NCBI RefSeq assembly: GCF_003687725.1
Contig: NZ_RDOJ01000003.1
Span: 65,605-129,604, forward strand
Source of the DNA: Faecalibacter macacae
Lineage (GTDB): Bacteria > Bacteroidota > Bacteroidia > Flavobacteriales > Weeksellaceae
DNA length: 64,000 nucleotides
Reading direction: 5' to 3'
This document shows, piece by piece, positions 55,888-64,000 of this stretch. The translations under genes were made by a program, and so were the position numbers. Position 1 is the stretch's first letter. Every line of letters starts with the position of its first letter. The notes below the pieces were generated by a model. That model made no database searches. It worked only from the letters and a program-made list of their open reading frames with translations, and was not told the origin of the DNA.

Positions 55888-56667
55888 TTAGTTTGAAGAT
55901 GGATCAATTCCTTTTTCGATTAACCAGCTATTTAATATTTCGTTGAATTTTTCTGGGTGTTCCATCATAGGAGCATGTCCACATTCATCAATCCAATATA
56001 AAGTTGCATCTGGTAACTCTTCATTAAATTCTACTGCAACTTCTGGTGGAGTAACTGTATCTTGTTTTCCCCAAATTAAACATACAGGAATTTTAATATC
56101 AATTAAATCTTTTTTCATGTTAGATTTAATAGCGTCACGAGCAATATATAAAGTTTTAATTGCTTTATTTCTATCGTTAACTGTGTTAAAAACATCATCA
56201 ACGATCTCTTTAGTAGCTACCTCAGGATTAAAGAAAACTTCACGAGTTTTACGTTCTACGTAAGAATAATCACCTCTTTTAGGAAAAGTTTCTCCAAAAG
56301 ATTTTTCATATAAACCAGAACTTCCTGTTAAACATAAAGCAGTAACTAGTTCAGGACGTTTGTGACTTACGACTAAACCAATATGTCCTCCCAAAGAATT
56401 TCCTACTAAAATTACAGGCTCTTGAATTACTTCTTCAATAAATTTTGCAACTTGTTTTGCAATGTTTGCAACGTTTGTGCTAATTACTGGTAAAGAATAT
56501 AAGGGTAATTCAGGTGCGTAAACTTTGTATCCTCTCTGAGCAAAGAAACTTGTAAGTGGACTAAAATTACTTAGTTCGCCCATAAGTCCATGAAGTAATA
56601 CGATAGGTTTTCCTTCTCCTTCCTCAATATAAGAGAACGTATCTTTCTTTTTTAAGCTAAAAAACAT
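55888..56667 (-). CDS. Alpha/beta-hydrolase fold protein
   Basis: 259 aa. Oxyanion-hole motif LLHGLMGELSNFSPL, nucleophile elbow GNSLGGHIG (Ser), acidic residue in GKQDTVTPP, and catalytic His in CGHAPMMEHPEKF, so the Ser-Asp-His triad is complete. Probably an esterase or C-C/ester hydrolase of the MhpC-like class. Substrate unknown. First gene of the pair with engB. Confidence 0.88.
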   Translation of the reverse strand: MFFSLKKKDTFSYIEEGEGKPIVLLHGLMGELSNFSPLTSFFAQRGYKVYAPELPLYSLPVISTNVANIAKQVAKFIEEVIQEPVILVGNSLGGHIGLVVSHKRPELVTALCLTGSSGLYEKSFGETFPKRGDYSYVERKTREVFFNPEVATKEIVDDVFNTVNDRNKAIKTLYIARDAIKSNMKKDLIDIKIPVCLIWGKQDTVTPPEVAVEFNEELPDATLYWIDECGHAPMMEHPEKFNEILNSWLIEKGIDPSSN

Positions 56668-56686
56668 CTACTTGTTGTTAAGTCGA

Positions 56687-56694
56687 CAAATTTA
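56687..56694 (-). promoter_or_regulatory. Putative promoter -7 box for the hydrolase-engB operon (TAAATTTG)
   Basis: TAnnTTTG on the minus strand, 19 nt before the hydrolase start. Confidence 0.55.
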
Positions 56695-56881
56695 GTCAAT
56701 AATTATTTTTTATAGTATATAAATCTAAAAACTTTATAGAATTGATGTAAATAAAGGGTAAGCTTCATTAAAACAATAGCTATATAAAAATTTACCTAAT
56801 CGTTTGTATAATAGTCTATGAAAAGGTATTCATAATTAATAGCTTATAAATTTTAAATTGTTAATAAATTTTTAAAATAAA

Positions 56882-56911
56882 TGTGGAAAAAAATGGTAAA
56901 TTGTGGTAAAA
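56882..56911 (+). promoter_or_regulatory. Three 10-bp-phased MraZ boxes (TGG repeats)
   Basis: TGG at 56884-56886, 56894-56896 and 56904-56906, each followed by an A/T-rich stretch (consensus roughly wrTGGwAAAw), exactly 10 bp apart. MraZ is known to bind direct repeats of this sort with 10-bp spacing at its own promoter. They lie just upstream of the -7 box, where binding would repress the cluster. Confidence 0.7.
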
Positions 56912-56918
56912 TATTTTT

Positions 56919-56926
56919 TATTTTTG
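56919..56926 (+). promoter_or_regulatory. Putative mraZ (dcw cluster) promoter -7 box (TATTTTTG)
   Basis: TAnnTTTG, 12 nt before the mraZ ATG; leader of a few nucleotides. Confidence 0.6.
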
Positions 56927-56938
56927 AAAAAATTCTCC

Positions 56939-57400
56939 ATGAACTCTTTGATTGGTACATACGAATGCAAAGTTGATGCAAAAGGAAGGCTTCCAATACC
57001 AGCGAGTTTGAAGAAGCAACTTTCTGAATGCCTTGAGGATGGCTTTGTTATTAAGCGTTCTGTATTTCAAAAATGTTTGGAGATTCATCCTATGAAAAAT
57101 TGGGATAAAATTATGAATGATTTAAAAAAATTAAATCGTTTTGTTAAAAAAAATAACGATTTCATTAGAACTTTTACTGCAGGTGTTAAACTTGTAGAAG
57201 TTGATTCTAATGGTCGTTTACAAATCTCGAAAGATTTAGTGACCTATGCACAAATTGATAAAGAGGTAGTTTTATCTACATCTGTCGATGTCATAGAAAT
57301 TTGGGATAAAGATTTGTACGAAAGTATTATTAATGTTGATGATGTCGATTTTGCTCAATTAGCAGAAGACATTATGGGAAATTTGAACGAAGATGAGTGA
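56939..57400 (+). CDS. mraZ: Transcriptional regulator / division protein MraZ
   Basis: 153 aa from ATG 56939; an in-frame GTG at 56903 lies inside the third MraZ box and is unlikely. Two SpoVT/AbrB-like repeats: GTYECKVDAKGRLPIPASLK and VEVDSNGRLQISKDLVTYA. MraZ forms rings and represses the dcw cluster by binding repeated TGG boxes. Overlaps rsmH by 8 nt. Normal for Bacteroidota as first gene of the division/cell-wall cluster. Confidence 0.93.
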   Translation: MNSLIGTYECKVDAKGRLPIPASLKKQLSECLEDGFVIKRSVFQKCLEIHPMKNWDKIMNDLKKLNRFVKKNNDFIRTFTAGVKLVEVDSNGRLQISKDLVTYAQIDKEVVLSTSVDVIEIWDKDLYESIINVDDVDFAQLAEDIMGNLNEDE

Positions 57401-58301
57401 ATATCATAATCCAGTATTATTAAAAGAAAGTGTAGATGCATTAATTATTGATGAATCTGGAATTTATGTGGATTGTACTTTCGGTGGCGGCGGTCATTCA
57501 CGTGAAATAGTAAGTAGATTAGCAGAAGGAGGAAAGTTATATTCTTTTGATCAAGATGAAGATGCTGTTAGAAATAAATTTGAAGATGCGAAATTCGAAT
57601 TAATTGAACAGAATTTTAGATTCTTAAAAAACAATTTACGTTTCCGTATGGTACGCCAAATTGATGGTGTTTTAGCAGATTTAGGTGTTTCTTCTCACCA
57701 GTTTGATACGCCAGATCGTGGTTTTTCTACCCGATTTGATGGTGAGTTGGATATGAGAATGAATCAAAATTCTAAATTATCTGCAAAAACAATCGTAAAT
57801 GAATATGAAGAAGAGGATTTAGCTCGAATTTTTTACGATTACGGAGAGTTACAAGGCTCTTACCGTTTAGCTCGCGAAATTATTAAAGCAAGAGAAGTTA
57901 AACCCATCGAGACGATAGATGAGCTGAAAGCAATTTTTTCTTTCATTCCAAAAATGAAAGAAAATAAATTTTTTGCTCAAATGTTTCAAGCGTTACGAAT
58001 CGAAGTAAACGATGAAATGGCTGCTTTAAAAGATATGCTAATGCAATGTGCAGAAGTTATCAAACCAGGTGGTCGTTTAGTGATTATATCTTATCACTCT
58101 TTAGAGGATCGTTTAGTGAAGCGTTTTATTAAGAACGGAATGTTTGAGGGAGAACCAGAGCGTGATATGTATGGGAATTGGTATGCGCCATTTAAACCAT
58201 TACAATCAAAAGTAATTATTCCGACTCAAGATGAAATTAATGTGAATCCAAGAGCGCGTAGTGCGAAAATGAGAATTGCCGTTAGAAACGAAAATGACTA
58301 A
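57393..58301 (+). CDS. rsmH: 16S rRNA (cytosine1402-N4)-methyltransferase RsmH (MraW)
   Basis: 302 aa. YHNPVLLKESVDALI, the SAM loop VDCTFGGGGHSREI, LADLGVSSHQFD, GELDMRMNQN and the C-terminal ISYHSLEDRLVKRFIKNG. Methylates C1402 of 16S rRNA, yet is genetically bound to cell-wall genes. Start and end both overlap neighbours by exactly 8 nt, pointing to translational coupling through the cluster. Confidence 0.95.
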   Translation: MSEYHNPVLLKESVDALIIDESGIYVDCTFGGGGHSREIVSRLAEGGKLYSFDQDEDAVRNKFEDAKFELIEQNFRFLKNNLRFRMVRQIDGVLADLGVSSHQFDTPDRGFSTRFDGELDMRMNQNSKLSAKTIVNEYEEEDLARIFYDYGELQGSYRLAREIIKAREVKPIETIDELKAIFSFIPKMKENKFFAQMFQALRIEVNDEMAALKDMLMQCAEVIKPGGRLVIISYHSLEDRLVKRFIKNGMFEGEPERDMYGNWYAPFKPLQSKVIIPTQDEINVNPRARSAKMRIAVRNEND

Positions 58302-58689
58302 AAATCGACCGACAAATAAAAAAACTGAGAAAGTTAAAAAAGAAGATTTACCCTCTAAGAATACTATCTTAAAAATTCTAGCTGGTGATTTTCTTACGAA
58401 AAACGGATCTCGTCAAAATTGGAAAATTATTCTTTTTTTGGTGGGACTTGCGTTTATAAGTATAACAAGTTCTCACTGGGTTGATAAAAAAGTAGTTCGT
58501 ATCAATGAATTACAAGAAAGTGTAGAGGATTTGAAATCTCAATATACTGATAAGCATAGAGATTTAATGCGAATGCAATTAGAGACAGAAGTTATCAGTA
58601 AAACAGAAATGTATGGTCTTAAAATTCCAGATAAGCAACCATACTACATAGTAGAAGAGGTAGAAGAAGTACAAAGTATTGATGAATAA
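58294..58689 (+). CDS. ftsL: FtsL-like cell division protein
   Basis: 131 aa from ATG 58294 (in frame with a TTG further upstream). A basic cytoplasmic N-terminus is followed by one membrane span (IILFLVGLAFISITSSHWV, ~50-68) and a periplasmic leucine-zipper-like helix (RINELQESVEDLKSQYTDK). Sequence similarity to FtsL is low, but size, topology and position between rsmH and ftsI identify it. It would join FtsB and FtsQ at the septum. Ends EEVQSIDE; overlaps ftsI by 8 nt. Confidence 0.85.
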   Translation: MTKNRPTNKKTEKVKKEDLPSKNTILKILAGDFLTKNGSRQNWKIILFLVGLAFISITSSHWVDKKVVRINELQESVEDLKSQYTDKHRDLMRMQLETEVISKTEMYGLKIPDKQPYYIVEEVEEVQSIDE

Positions 58690-60661
58690 AGATAACAAAA
58701 AAAGTATCGTAATTAAAGGTTGGGTAATCGCTGGGGGACTTGCGGTGTGGGCTTTTGCTGTGCTTTTTTTTATGTTTAGAATCAATGTTCTTGAAGGTGA
58801 AGAGTTAAAAGAATTTGCTGATAATAATAATTTTAGATTAGCAACAGAAGAAGCTGAAAGAGGAAATCTTTATGCATCTAATGGAGCTTTAATGGCAACG
58901 ACTGTAACAAAACATAATATTTATGTTGATTTAGTTGCGATTAAAGATGACTTATTTAAAGAAAATGTTCAGTATTTAGCAGATTCTCTAGGTAAAATGT
59001 TTGATAAATCACCTAATCATTTTTACGATAAGCTGATTAACGAACGAGAAAAGAAAAATCGTTACATGATGTTGGTGAAAGGTTTGGATTATGAAGAATA
59101 TCAACGTATTCGTAAATTTCCAATCTTTGAAAAGGGACAAAATAAAGGAGGATTTATTCATGAAATCGAATCAAAACGTGAGTTAATTGTAAAAGATATT
59201 GGTGCTCGTACAATTGGGTATGACGATTCTCGTGGTAAAGTTGGTTTAGAAGGTGCTTACAGCGATTTATTAACCGGTTTAGAGGGTCGTCGTTGGGAAC
59301 AATTTATGGGACGTGGAAAATGGAAACCATTTAAACATTGGGAACAAGAACCACAACCAGGTTCATCTGTTTACACAACTATTGATGCAGATTTACAGAT
59401 GATTTCTTATGATGCATTGTATCAACAATTATCTGCTTTCGAAGCTCATCACGGAAGTGTAGTGGTAATGGAAGTATCAACGGGTAAAATTAGAGCAATT
59501 GTTAATTTAACTCGTAAAGAAGACGGAACATACGTAGATGATTATAATTATGCTGTTGGTGAAGCTGCCGAACCAGGTTCAACTTTTAAAGCAGTTTCTA
59601 TGCTTGTAGGTATGGATGATGGTTATTTTGATAAAAACACAACTGTAGAAACAGGAGGCGGATCGTATAAATTATATAACAGAAAAATTACAGATTCGCA
59701 TCCAAATGGTACTTTAACAGTTGATGGAGTTATTAAAAAATCATCAAATATTGGTACAGCTAAATTAATTAACGAACATTATAATTCGCAACCAGAGCAG
59801 TTCTTTAAAAAATTAGAAAAATGGAATATGACTAAACCTCTTGGAGTAGATATCCTTGGGGAAGGTAAACCAGTAATGCACAAACCAGACTCAAAAAGTT
59901 GGTCTAATGTTACATTACCTGTCATGTCATATGGTTATGGTTTAAATATTACGCCTATCCAGTTAGTTACATTTTATAATGCAATTGCGAATAACGGAAA
60001 AATGGTAAAACCTCTTTTTATGGATAAAATATCTAAAAAAGGAGAAGAAGATATAGTTTTTGAACCTGTTGTTTTAGTTGATAGAATTTCATCGCCAGAA
60101 AATATCAAAGCGATGCAAGATATGTTGAAGGGCGCAGTAACGGAAGGAACTGGACGATTAATTCATACAGATAATTACGAAATAGCAGGTAAAACAGGTA
60201 CAGCAAGGGTAGAGTATTGGAAAAAAGATCAGGGAATGCAATATCGTGCTTCTTTTGCAGGGTATTTTCCGGCAGATAAACCGAAATATTCTTGTATAGT
60301 AGTAGTTCACAAGCCTAATCCACGAAAGGGGTATTATGGAGGAGGAGTTACAGCACCTGTATTTAAAAAGATTGCCGATTGGGTATATTCAAAAACTCCC
60401 ATACCTTTGCCATCCGAAATTAAAAAAAGTAGCAAGAATGTAAAAAGTGGTTTTGCGAAAGAATCTGTGATTAAAACAAGTAAAACTAAAAATATAACTC
60501 CAAATGTAATGGGGTATTCAGGATCTAAAGCAATTCCTGTTTTAGAAAATTTAGGTTTTGATGTAAGATATTCAGGTATCGGACGTGTAACAAATCAATC
60601 AATTCCTGCTGGAGTAAGATTTAGAAAAGGTGAAACAATTTATTTAATGTTGGAGAGATGA
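58682..60661 (+). CDS. ftsI: Septal peptidoglycan transpeptidase (FtsI/PBP) with C-terminal PASTA domain
   Basis: 659 aa from ATG 58682. One N-terminal membrane anchor (~12-33), a PBP dimerisation domain (~45-200, with RKFPIFEKGQNKGGFIHEI), then the transpeptidase domain: SxxK PGSTFKAVSM (Ser300), SSN KKSSNIGTAK and KTG AGKTGTARV. A PASTA-like segment (TPNVMGYSGSKAIPVLENL, ~608-659) closes it, as in Bacteroidota FtsI/SpoVD-like proteins. Crosslinks septal peptidoglycan. Ends with a 4-nt ATGA overlap with murE. Confidence 0.94.
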   Translation: MNKDNKKSIVIKGWVIAGGLAVWAFAVLFFMFRINVLEGEELKEFADNNNFRLATEEAERGNLYASNGALMATTVTKHNIYVDLVAIKDDLFKENVQYLADSLGKMFDKSPNHFYDKLINEREKKNRYMMLVKGLDYEEYQRIRKFPIFEKGQNKGGFIHEIESKRELIVKDIGARTIGYDDSRGKVGLEGAYSDLLTGLEGRRWEQFMGRGKWKPFKHWEQEPQPGSSVYTTIDADLQMISYDALYQQLSAFEAHHGSVVVMEVSTGKIRAIVNLTRKEDGTYVDDYNYAVGEAAEPGSTFKAVSMLVGMDDGYFDKNTTVETGGGSYKLYNRKITDSHPNGTLTVDGVIKKSSNIGTAKLINEHYNSQPEQFFKKLEKWNMTKPLGVDILGEGKPVMHKPDSKSWSNVTLPVMSYGYGLNITPIQLVTFYNAIANNGKMVKPLFMDKISKKGEEDIVFEPVVLVDRISSPENIKAMQDMLKGAVTEGTGRLIHTDNYEIAGKTGTARVEYWKKDQGMQYRASFAGYFPADKPKYSCIVVVHKPNPRKGYYGGGVTAPVFKKIADWVYSKTPIPLPSEIKKSSKNVKSGFAKESVIKTSKTKNITPNVMGYSGSKAIPVLENLGFDVRYSGIGRVTNQSIPAGVRFRKGETIYLMLER

Positions 60662-62121
60662 GAAGTTTAAAGGATTTACTATATAGTGTTTCTATCTCGC
60701 AAACTGTGGGACGTACAGATGTATCTGTAAACGAAATTCAGTTTGATTCCAGAAAAGTGCAACAAAAAGACGTGTTCGTAGCAGTAAGAGGTGTTACTGT
60801 AGATGGACACGCCTATATAAATAAAGCAGTAGAGTCAGGTGCTATTGCTATTATTTGCGAAGAAATTCCAACTCAGTTTGATGAAAATGTAACTTATATT
60901 CAAGTTACAAATGCACAAATTGCATTGGGAGTATTAGCGTCAAATTTTTACGATAATCCTACAAAAGATTTAAAACTAGTAGGTATTACCGGAACAAATG
61001 GTAAAACAACGACAACAACATTGTTGTACGAATTGTTTACTAAAATGGGATATGCATGTGCATTAATCTCTACAATTAAAATCGTTATTGATGGCGAAGT
61101 AATTCCATCAACACACACAACTCCAGATATTCTTACTTTAAACAAAATGTTTAGAGATGCGGTTGACAGAGGTTGTGAATTTGCGTTTATGGAGGTTAGT
61201 TCTCATGGAATTCATCAAAACAGAATCGCAGGATTACATTTTTCAGTAGCAGGTTTTAATAATATTACACACGATCATTTAGATTATCATTTAACTTTTG
61301 CTAATTATATAGCAGCGAAAAAGAAATTTTTCGATGATTTACCAAAATCAGCTGTAGCAATTACAAATGTTGATGATAAAAATGGTTTAGTAATGTTACA
61401 AAATACGGTTGCAACTAAAAAAACATACGCTTTAAGAACAGATGCTGATTTTAAGGCTAAAATTTTAGAAAACCAATTTAACGGAATGTTGTTAGAATTC
61501 AATGGAAAAGAATTCTGGACTTCATTAATTGGTCGTTTTAATGCTTATAATTTATTAGAAGTTTTTGCTGTAGCATCAATTTTAGGTCAAGATGAATTAC
61601 AAGTGTTAACGGCACTTAGTACGTTGAAGAATGTAGATGGTCGTTTCGAAACATTTACAACTGCTTCAGGAATCGTAGTAATCGTAGATTATGCACATAC
61701 ACCTGATGCTTTAGAAAATGTATTAAATACGATTGAAGCAATTCGTACAAAAAATGAAAAATTAATTACTGTTGTAGGTTGTGGTGGTGATCGCGATAAA
61801 ACAAAGCGTCCAGAAATGGCCGATATCGCTAGTGCACAATCGCAAGTTGCAATTTTTACATCAGACAATCCAAGAACTGAAGATCCAGAAGTGATTTTAC
61901 AAGAAATGGAAATTGGTGTAAAACCACAATTTTATAACCGAACGCTAAAAATTACAGATCGCAAAGAAGCGATTAAAACAGCGTTAAAAATGGCTGAACC
62001 AAAAGATATTATTCTAATCGCAGGTAAAGGTCACGAAACATATCAAGAGGTTAATGGGATAAAATCTCATTTCTCAGATTTAGAGGTAGCAACAGAATTA
62101 AGTCAATTACTGAACAAATAG
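60658..62121 (+). CDS. murE: UDP-N-acetylmuramoyl-tripeptide synthetase (meso-DAP type)
   Basis: 487 aa. Adds the third residue of the peptidoglycan stem peptide. The N-terminal domain has FDSRKVQQKDVFVAVRG. The ATPase P-loop is ITGTNGKTTTTTLLYEL, then HGIHQNRIAGLHFSVAGFNN (binding loop) and the C-terminal DNPRTEDPEVI; the DNPR motif is the marker of meso-diaminopimelate specificity. Starts 4 nt before the ftsI end and ends 3 nt before mraY. Confidence 0.94.
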   Translation: MRSLKDLLYSVSISQTVGRTDVSVNEIQFDSRKVQQKDVFVAVRGVTVDGHAYINKAVESGAIAIICEEIPTQFDENVTYIQVTNAQIALGVLASNFYDNPTKDLKLVGITGTNGKTTTTTLLYELFTKMGYACALISTIKIVIDGEVIPSTHTTPDILTLNKMFRDAVDRGCEFAFMEVSSHGIHQNRIAGLHFSVAGFNNITHDHLDYHLTFANYIAAKKKFFDDLPKSAVAITNVDDKNGLVMLQNTVATKKTYALRTDADFKAKILENQFNGMLLEFNGKEFWTSLIGRFNAYNLLEVFAVASILGQDELQVLTALSTLKNVDGRFETFTTASGIVVIVDYAHTPDALENVLNTIEAIRTKNEKLITVVGCGGDRDKTKRPEMADIASAQSQVAIFTSDNPRTEDPEVILQEMEIGVKPQFYNRTLKITDRKEAIKTALKMAEPKDIILIAGKGHETYQEVNGIKSHFSDLEVATELSQLLNK

Positions 62122-62124
62122 CAA

Positions 62125-63351
62125 ATGTTATATTATTTATTTGATTATTTAAACGAATTACACATCCCAGGAGCGAGAATGTTTCAATACACATCTTTCC
62201 GTGCTGGTATGGCAGTTTTATTAGGAATGTTCATCAGTTTGTTTTACGGTAAAAATATTATCAATTATTTACGCCGCGAACAAATGGGTGAAATCGTTAG
62301 AGATTTAGGATTAAAAGGACAAGTAGAAAAAGCAGGTACACCAACTATGGGTGGTATTATCATTATACTAGCAACCTTAATTCCTGTTTTATTATTTGCT
62401 AAATTACATAATATTTATATCATTATTCTTTTAGTTTCAACGCTTTGGTTGGGAGTTATTGGATTCTTAGATGATTATATCAAAGTGTTCAAAAAGAATA
62501 AAGAAGGATTAAAAGGAAAATTTAAAGTTGTCGGTCAAATCGGATTAGGTCTTGTAGTAGGTGTAATGCTTTTTACAAGTGAATCGGTTACAGTAAAACA
62601 TCAAATTGACCGTGAAGATAAAGTTACTGAACTTGAGTATAAAACAGTAAAATTTGGTCAAGAAGAGAAATCTTTAGATACGACAATGCCTTTTGTAAAA
62701 GGAAATGAATTTAATTATTCAGATGTTTTATTCTGGATGGATGCTGATAATAAATTAGTTTGGGGAGGAGTAATCTTCGTTATTGCTGTAATTTTTATTA
62801 TCACAGCTGTATCGAATGGAGCTAACTTAACAGATGGGATTGACGGGCTCGCAGCAGGTACATCCGCAGTTATAGTTTGTGCATTAGCATTATTTGTATT
62901 TGTATCTGGAAATATCATTTTTGCAGATTATTTAAATATTATGTTTATCCCAAAATCAGAAGAAGTATTAATCTTCTGTGGTGCATTTTTAGGTGCTTTA
63001 ATAGGTTTTATTTGGTACAATACTTATCCTGCACAAGTATTTATGGGAGATACAGGAAGTTTAACAATCGGTGGAATTATAGCTGTTTTAGCAATTATTT
63101 TACGTAAAGAATTATTACTTCCAATTTTATGTGGAATCTTTTTTATTGAAAATCTTTCGGTAGTATTACAAGTTGCTTATTTCAAATACACGAAAAAGAA
63201 ATTTGGAGAAGGAAGACGTATTTTCTTAATGGCGCCTTTACATCATCATTACCAAAAGTTAGGTTATCATGAATCTAAAATCGTAGTTCGTGCAATTATC
63301 ATCGGAATTATTTTGGCGGTGGTTTCAGTTATTACTTTAAAAATTAGATAG
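62125..63351 (+). CDS. mraY: Phospho-N-acetylmuramoyl-pentapeptide transferase MraY
   Basis: 408 aa, about ten membrane segments. Catalyses formation of lipid I. Conserved blocks are [65 protein letters not shown] and [19 protein letters not shown]. It is longer than the ~360-aa E. coli enzyme because of a ~60-residue hydrophilic loop (about residues 152-212) between membrane segments, which I believe is common in Bacteroidota. Next gene murD starts 5 nt later. Confidence 0.94.
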   Translation: MLYYLFDYLNELHIPGARMFQYTSFRAGMAVLLGMFISLFYGKNIINYLRREQMGEIVRDLGLKGQVEKAGTPTMGGIIIILATLIPVLLFAKLHNIYIIILLVSTLWLGVIGFLDDYIKVFKKNKEGLKGKFKVVGQIGLGLVVGVMLFTSESVTVKHQIDREDKVTELEYKTVKFGQEEKSLDTTMPFVKGNEFNYSDVLFWMDADNKLVWGGVIFVIAVIFIITAVSNGANLTDGIDGLAAGTSAVIVCALALFVFVSGNIIFADYLNIMFIPKSEEVLIFCGAFLGALIGFIWYNTYPAQVFMGDTGSLTIGGIIAVLAIILRKELLLPILCGIFFIENLSVVLQVAYFKYTKKKFGEGRRIFLMAPLHHHYQKLGYHESKIVVRAIIIGIILAVVSVITLKIR

Positions 63352-63356
63352 TACCT

Positions 63357-64000
63357 ATGAAAAGATTAGTGGTTTTAGGTGGTGGAGAAAGTGGTGTAGG
63401 AACAGCCATCTTAGGTAAGAAAGAAAATTTTGATGTTTTTCTATCAGATAGAGGAGCAATCAAAGATAAATATAAAGCTATGTTGGAAGAACATGGAATT
63501 ACTTACGAAGAAAATCAACATACAGAAGAATTAATTCTGAATGCAGATATCGTAATGAAAAGTCCTGGTATTCCTAAAAAAGCTGCTCTGATTCAGAAAC
63601 TAAAAGAACAAGGAACGTCTGTTATTTCTGAAATCGAATTTGCATCAAGATATACAGATGCAAAAATTATTGCTATTACAGGATCAAATGGTAAAACAAC
63701 TACAACAAGTTTAATGTATCATATCCTGAAGCAAGCTGGATTAAATGTTGGATTAGGAGGGAATATTGGTACAAGTTTTGCTTTGTTGGTTGCTACTCAA
63801 AAATACGATTATTACGTGTTAGAGATTAGTTCGTTTCAATTAGATGATATCGAAACATTTAGACCAGATGTTGCTATTCTTTTAAACATTACACCAGATC
63901 ATTTAGATGAGTATGATTACAGTTTTGATAAATATGCGCAATCTAAATTTAAGATCACTGAAAACCAAAGTGAGAATGATTATTTCATTTACAATTTAGA
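63357..64000 (+). CDS. murD: UDP-N-acetylmuramoylalanine--D-glutamate ligase, 5' part
   Basis: Starts at ATG 63357 and is cut by the right edge after ~214 codons of an expected ~440-450. The N-terminal Rossmann segment LVVLGGGESGVGTAILGKKE binds UDP-MurNAc-Ala. The P-loop reads AITGSNGKTTTTSLMYHI, followed by EISSFQLDDI and LNITPDHLDEYD, the central Mur-ligase motifs. Adds D-Glu to the stem peptide. Further dcw genes (ftsW, murG, murC, ftsQ) would be expected beyond the window. Confidence 0.93.
   Translation, partial: MKRLVVLGGGESGVGTAILGKKENFDVFLSDRGAIKDKYKAMLEEHGITYEENQHTEELILNADIVMKSPGIPKKAALIQKLKEQGTSVISEIEFASRYTDAKIIAITGSNGKTTTTSLMYHILKQAGLNVGLGGNIGTSFALLVATQKYDYYVLEISSFQLDDIETFRPDVAILLNITPDHLDEYDYSFDKYAQSKFKITENQSENDYFIYNL

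Noticed and set aside
56882-56938. GTG at 56903 as the mraZ start
   Set aside because: It would put the start inside the operator and upstream of the -7 box; the ATG at 56939 gives the conserved N-terminus.

Overview
The window is a dense, AT-rich bacterial chromosome segment carrying 61 supportable coding regions and no plasmid, prophage, insertion-sequence, CRISPR, tRNA or rRNA signature. Several features point to class Flavobacteriia of the Bacteroidota. Promoter-like TAnnTTTG boxes recur upstream of genes and Shine-Dalgarno sequences are essentially absent. Families typical of the phylum are present: OmpA with TSP3 repeats, DUF3822, DUF4136, DUF2807 and an OMP_b-brl_3 TonB receptor. Translation is served by a short-type ProRS. 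Genus-level placement (Weeksellaceae-like, e.g. Empedobacter relatives) is inference only.

Layout. 1-9 kb: end of a GAF/free-Met-sulfoxide reductase gene, rsmG, gyrB, a YbiT-like ABC-F ATPase, smpB, a major OmpA porin and a UbiB-type kinase. 8.8-19 kb: rpsA with a long leader; an apparent 2-oxoglutarate uptake locus (outer-membrane barrel, OmpR-type regulator, histidine kinase, second paralogous barrel, KgtP permease) with an 11-bp phased repeat upstream of the second barrel; then an Lrp/EamA exporter pair. 19-25 kb: minus-strand operon ftsK-lolA-lptF/G-ribB, whose RibB carries a zinc-less GTP cyclohydrolase II-like domain. 25-28 kb: dnaX, split by an A11 run that looks like a programmed slippage site making gamma and tau forms, and an FKBP lipoprotein. 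28-34 kb: thioredoxin-like protein, a siderophore-type TonB receptor that seems to start at ATA, rsmD-DUF3822 with a possible 25-aa membrane peptide, kdsB and a solitary NUMOD4/HNH/HTH protein.

34-47.6 kb: a six-gene operon (Gcr-type membrane protein, dCMP deaminase, S41 protease, xerD, Nudix, DUF4136 lipoprotein), exodeoxyribonuclease III, DUF2807 lipoprotein, FadL-like barrel, Gly/Trp/Tyr-rich lipoprotein and proS. 47.6-56.7 kb: Spy-like protein, TonB receptor, yidD-lgt-mscL operon, thioredoxin-like protein, rarA, aroQ, engB and an alpha/beta hydrolase. 56.9-64 kb: the division and cell wall cluster mraZ-rsmH-ftsL-ftsI-murE-mraY-murD, running off the right edge, with three 10-bp-phased MraZ-type boxes over its promoter.

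Most of the segment is core housekeeping. The least ordinary elements are the dnaX slippage site, the 2-oxoglutarate locus with its phased operator, the asymmetric ABC-F ATPase, the missing ATG of the TonB receptor, the small membrane ORF and the solitary NUMOD4/HNH protein. No obviously new multi-gene defence or mobile system was found.
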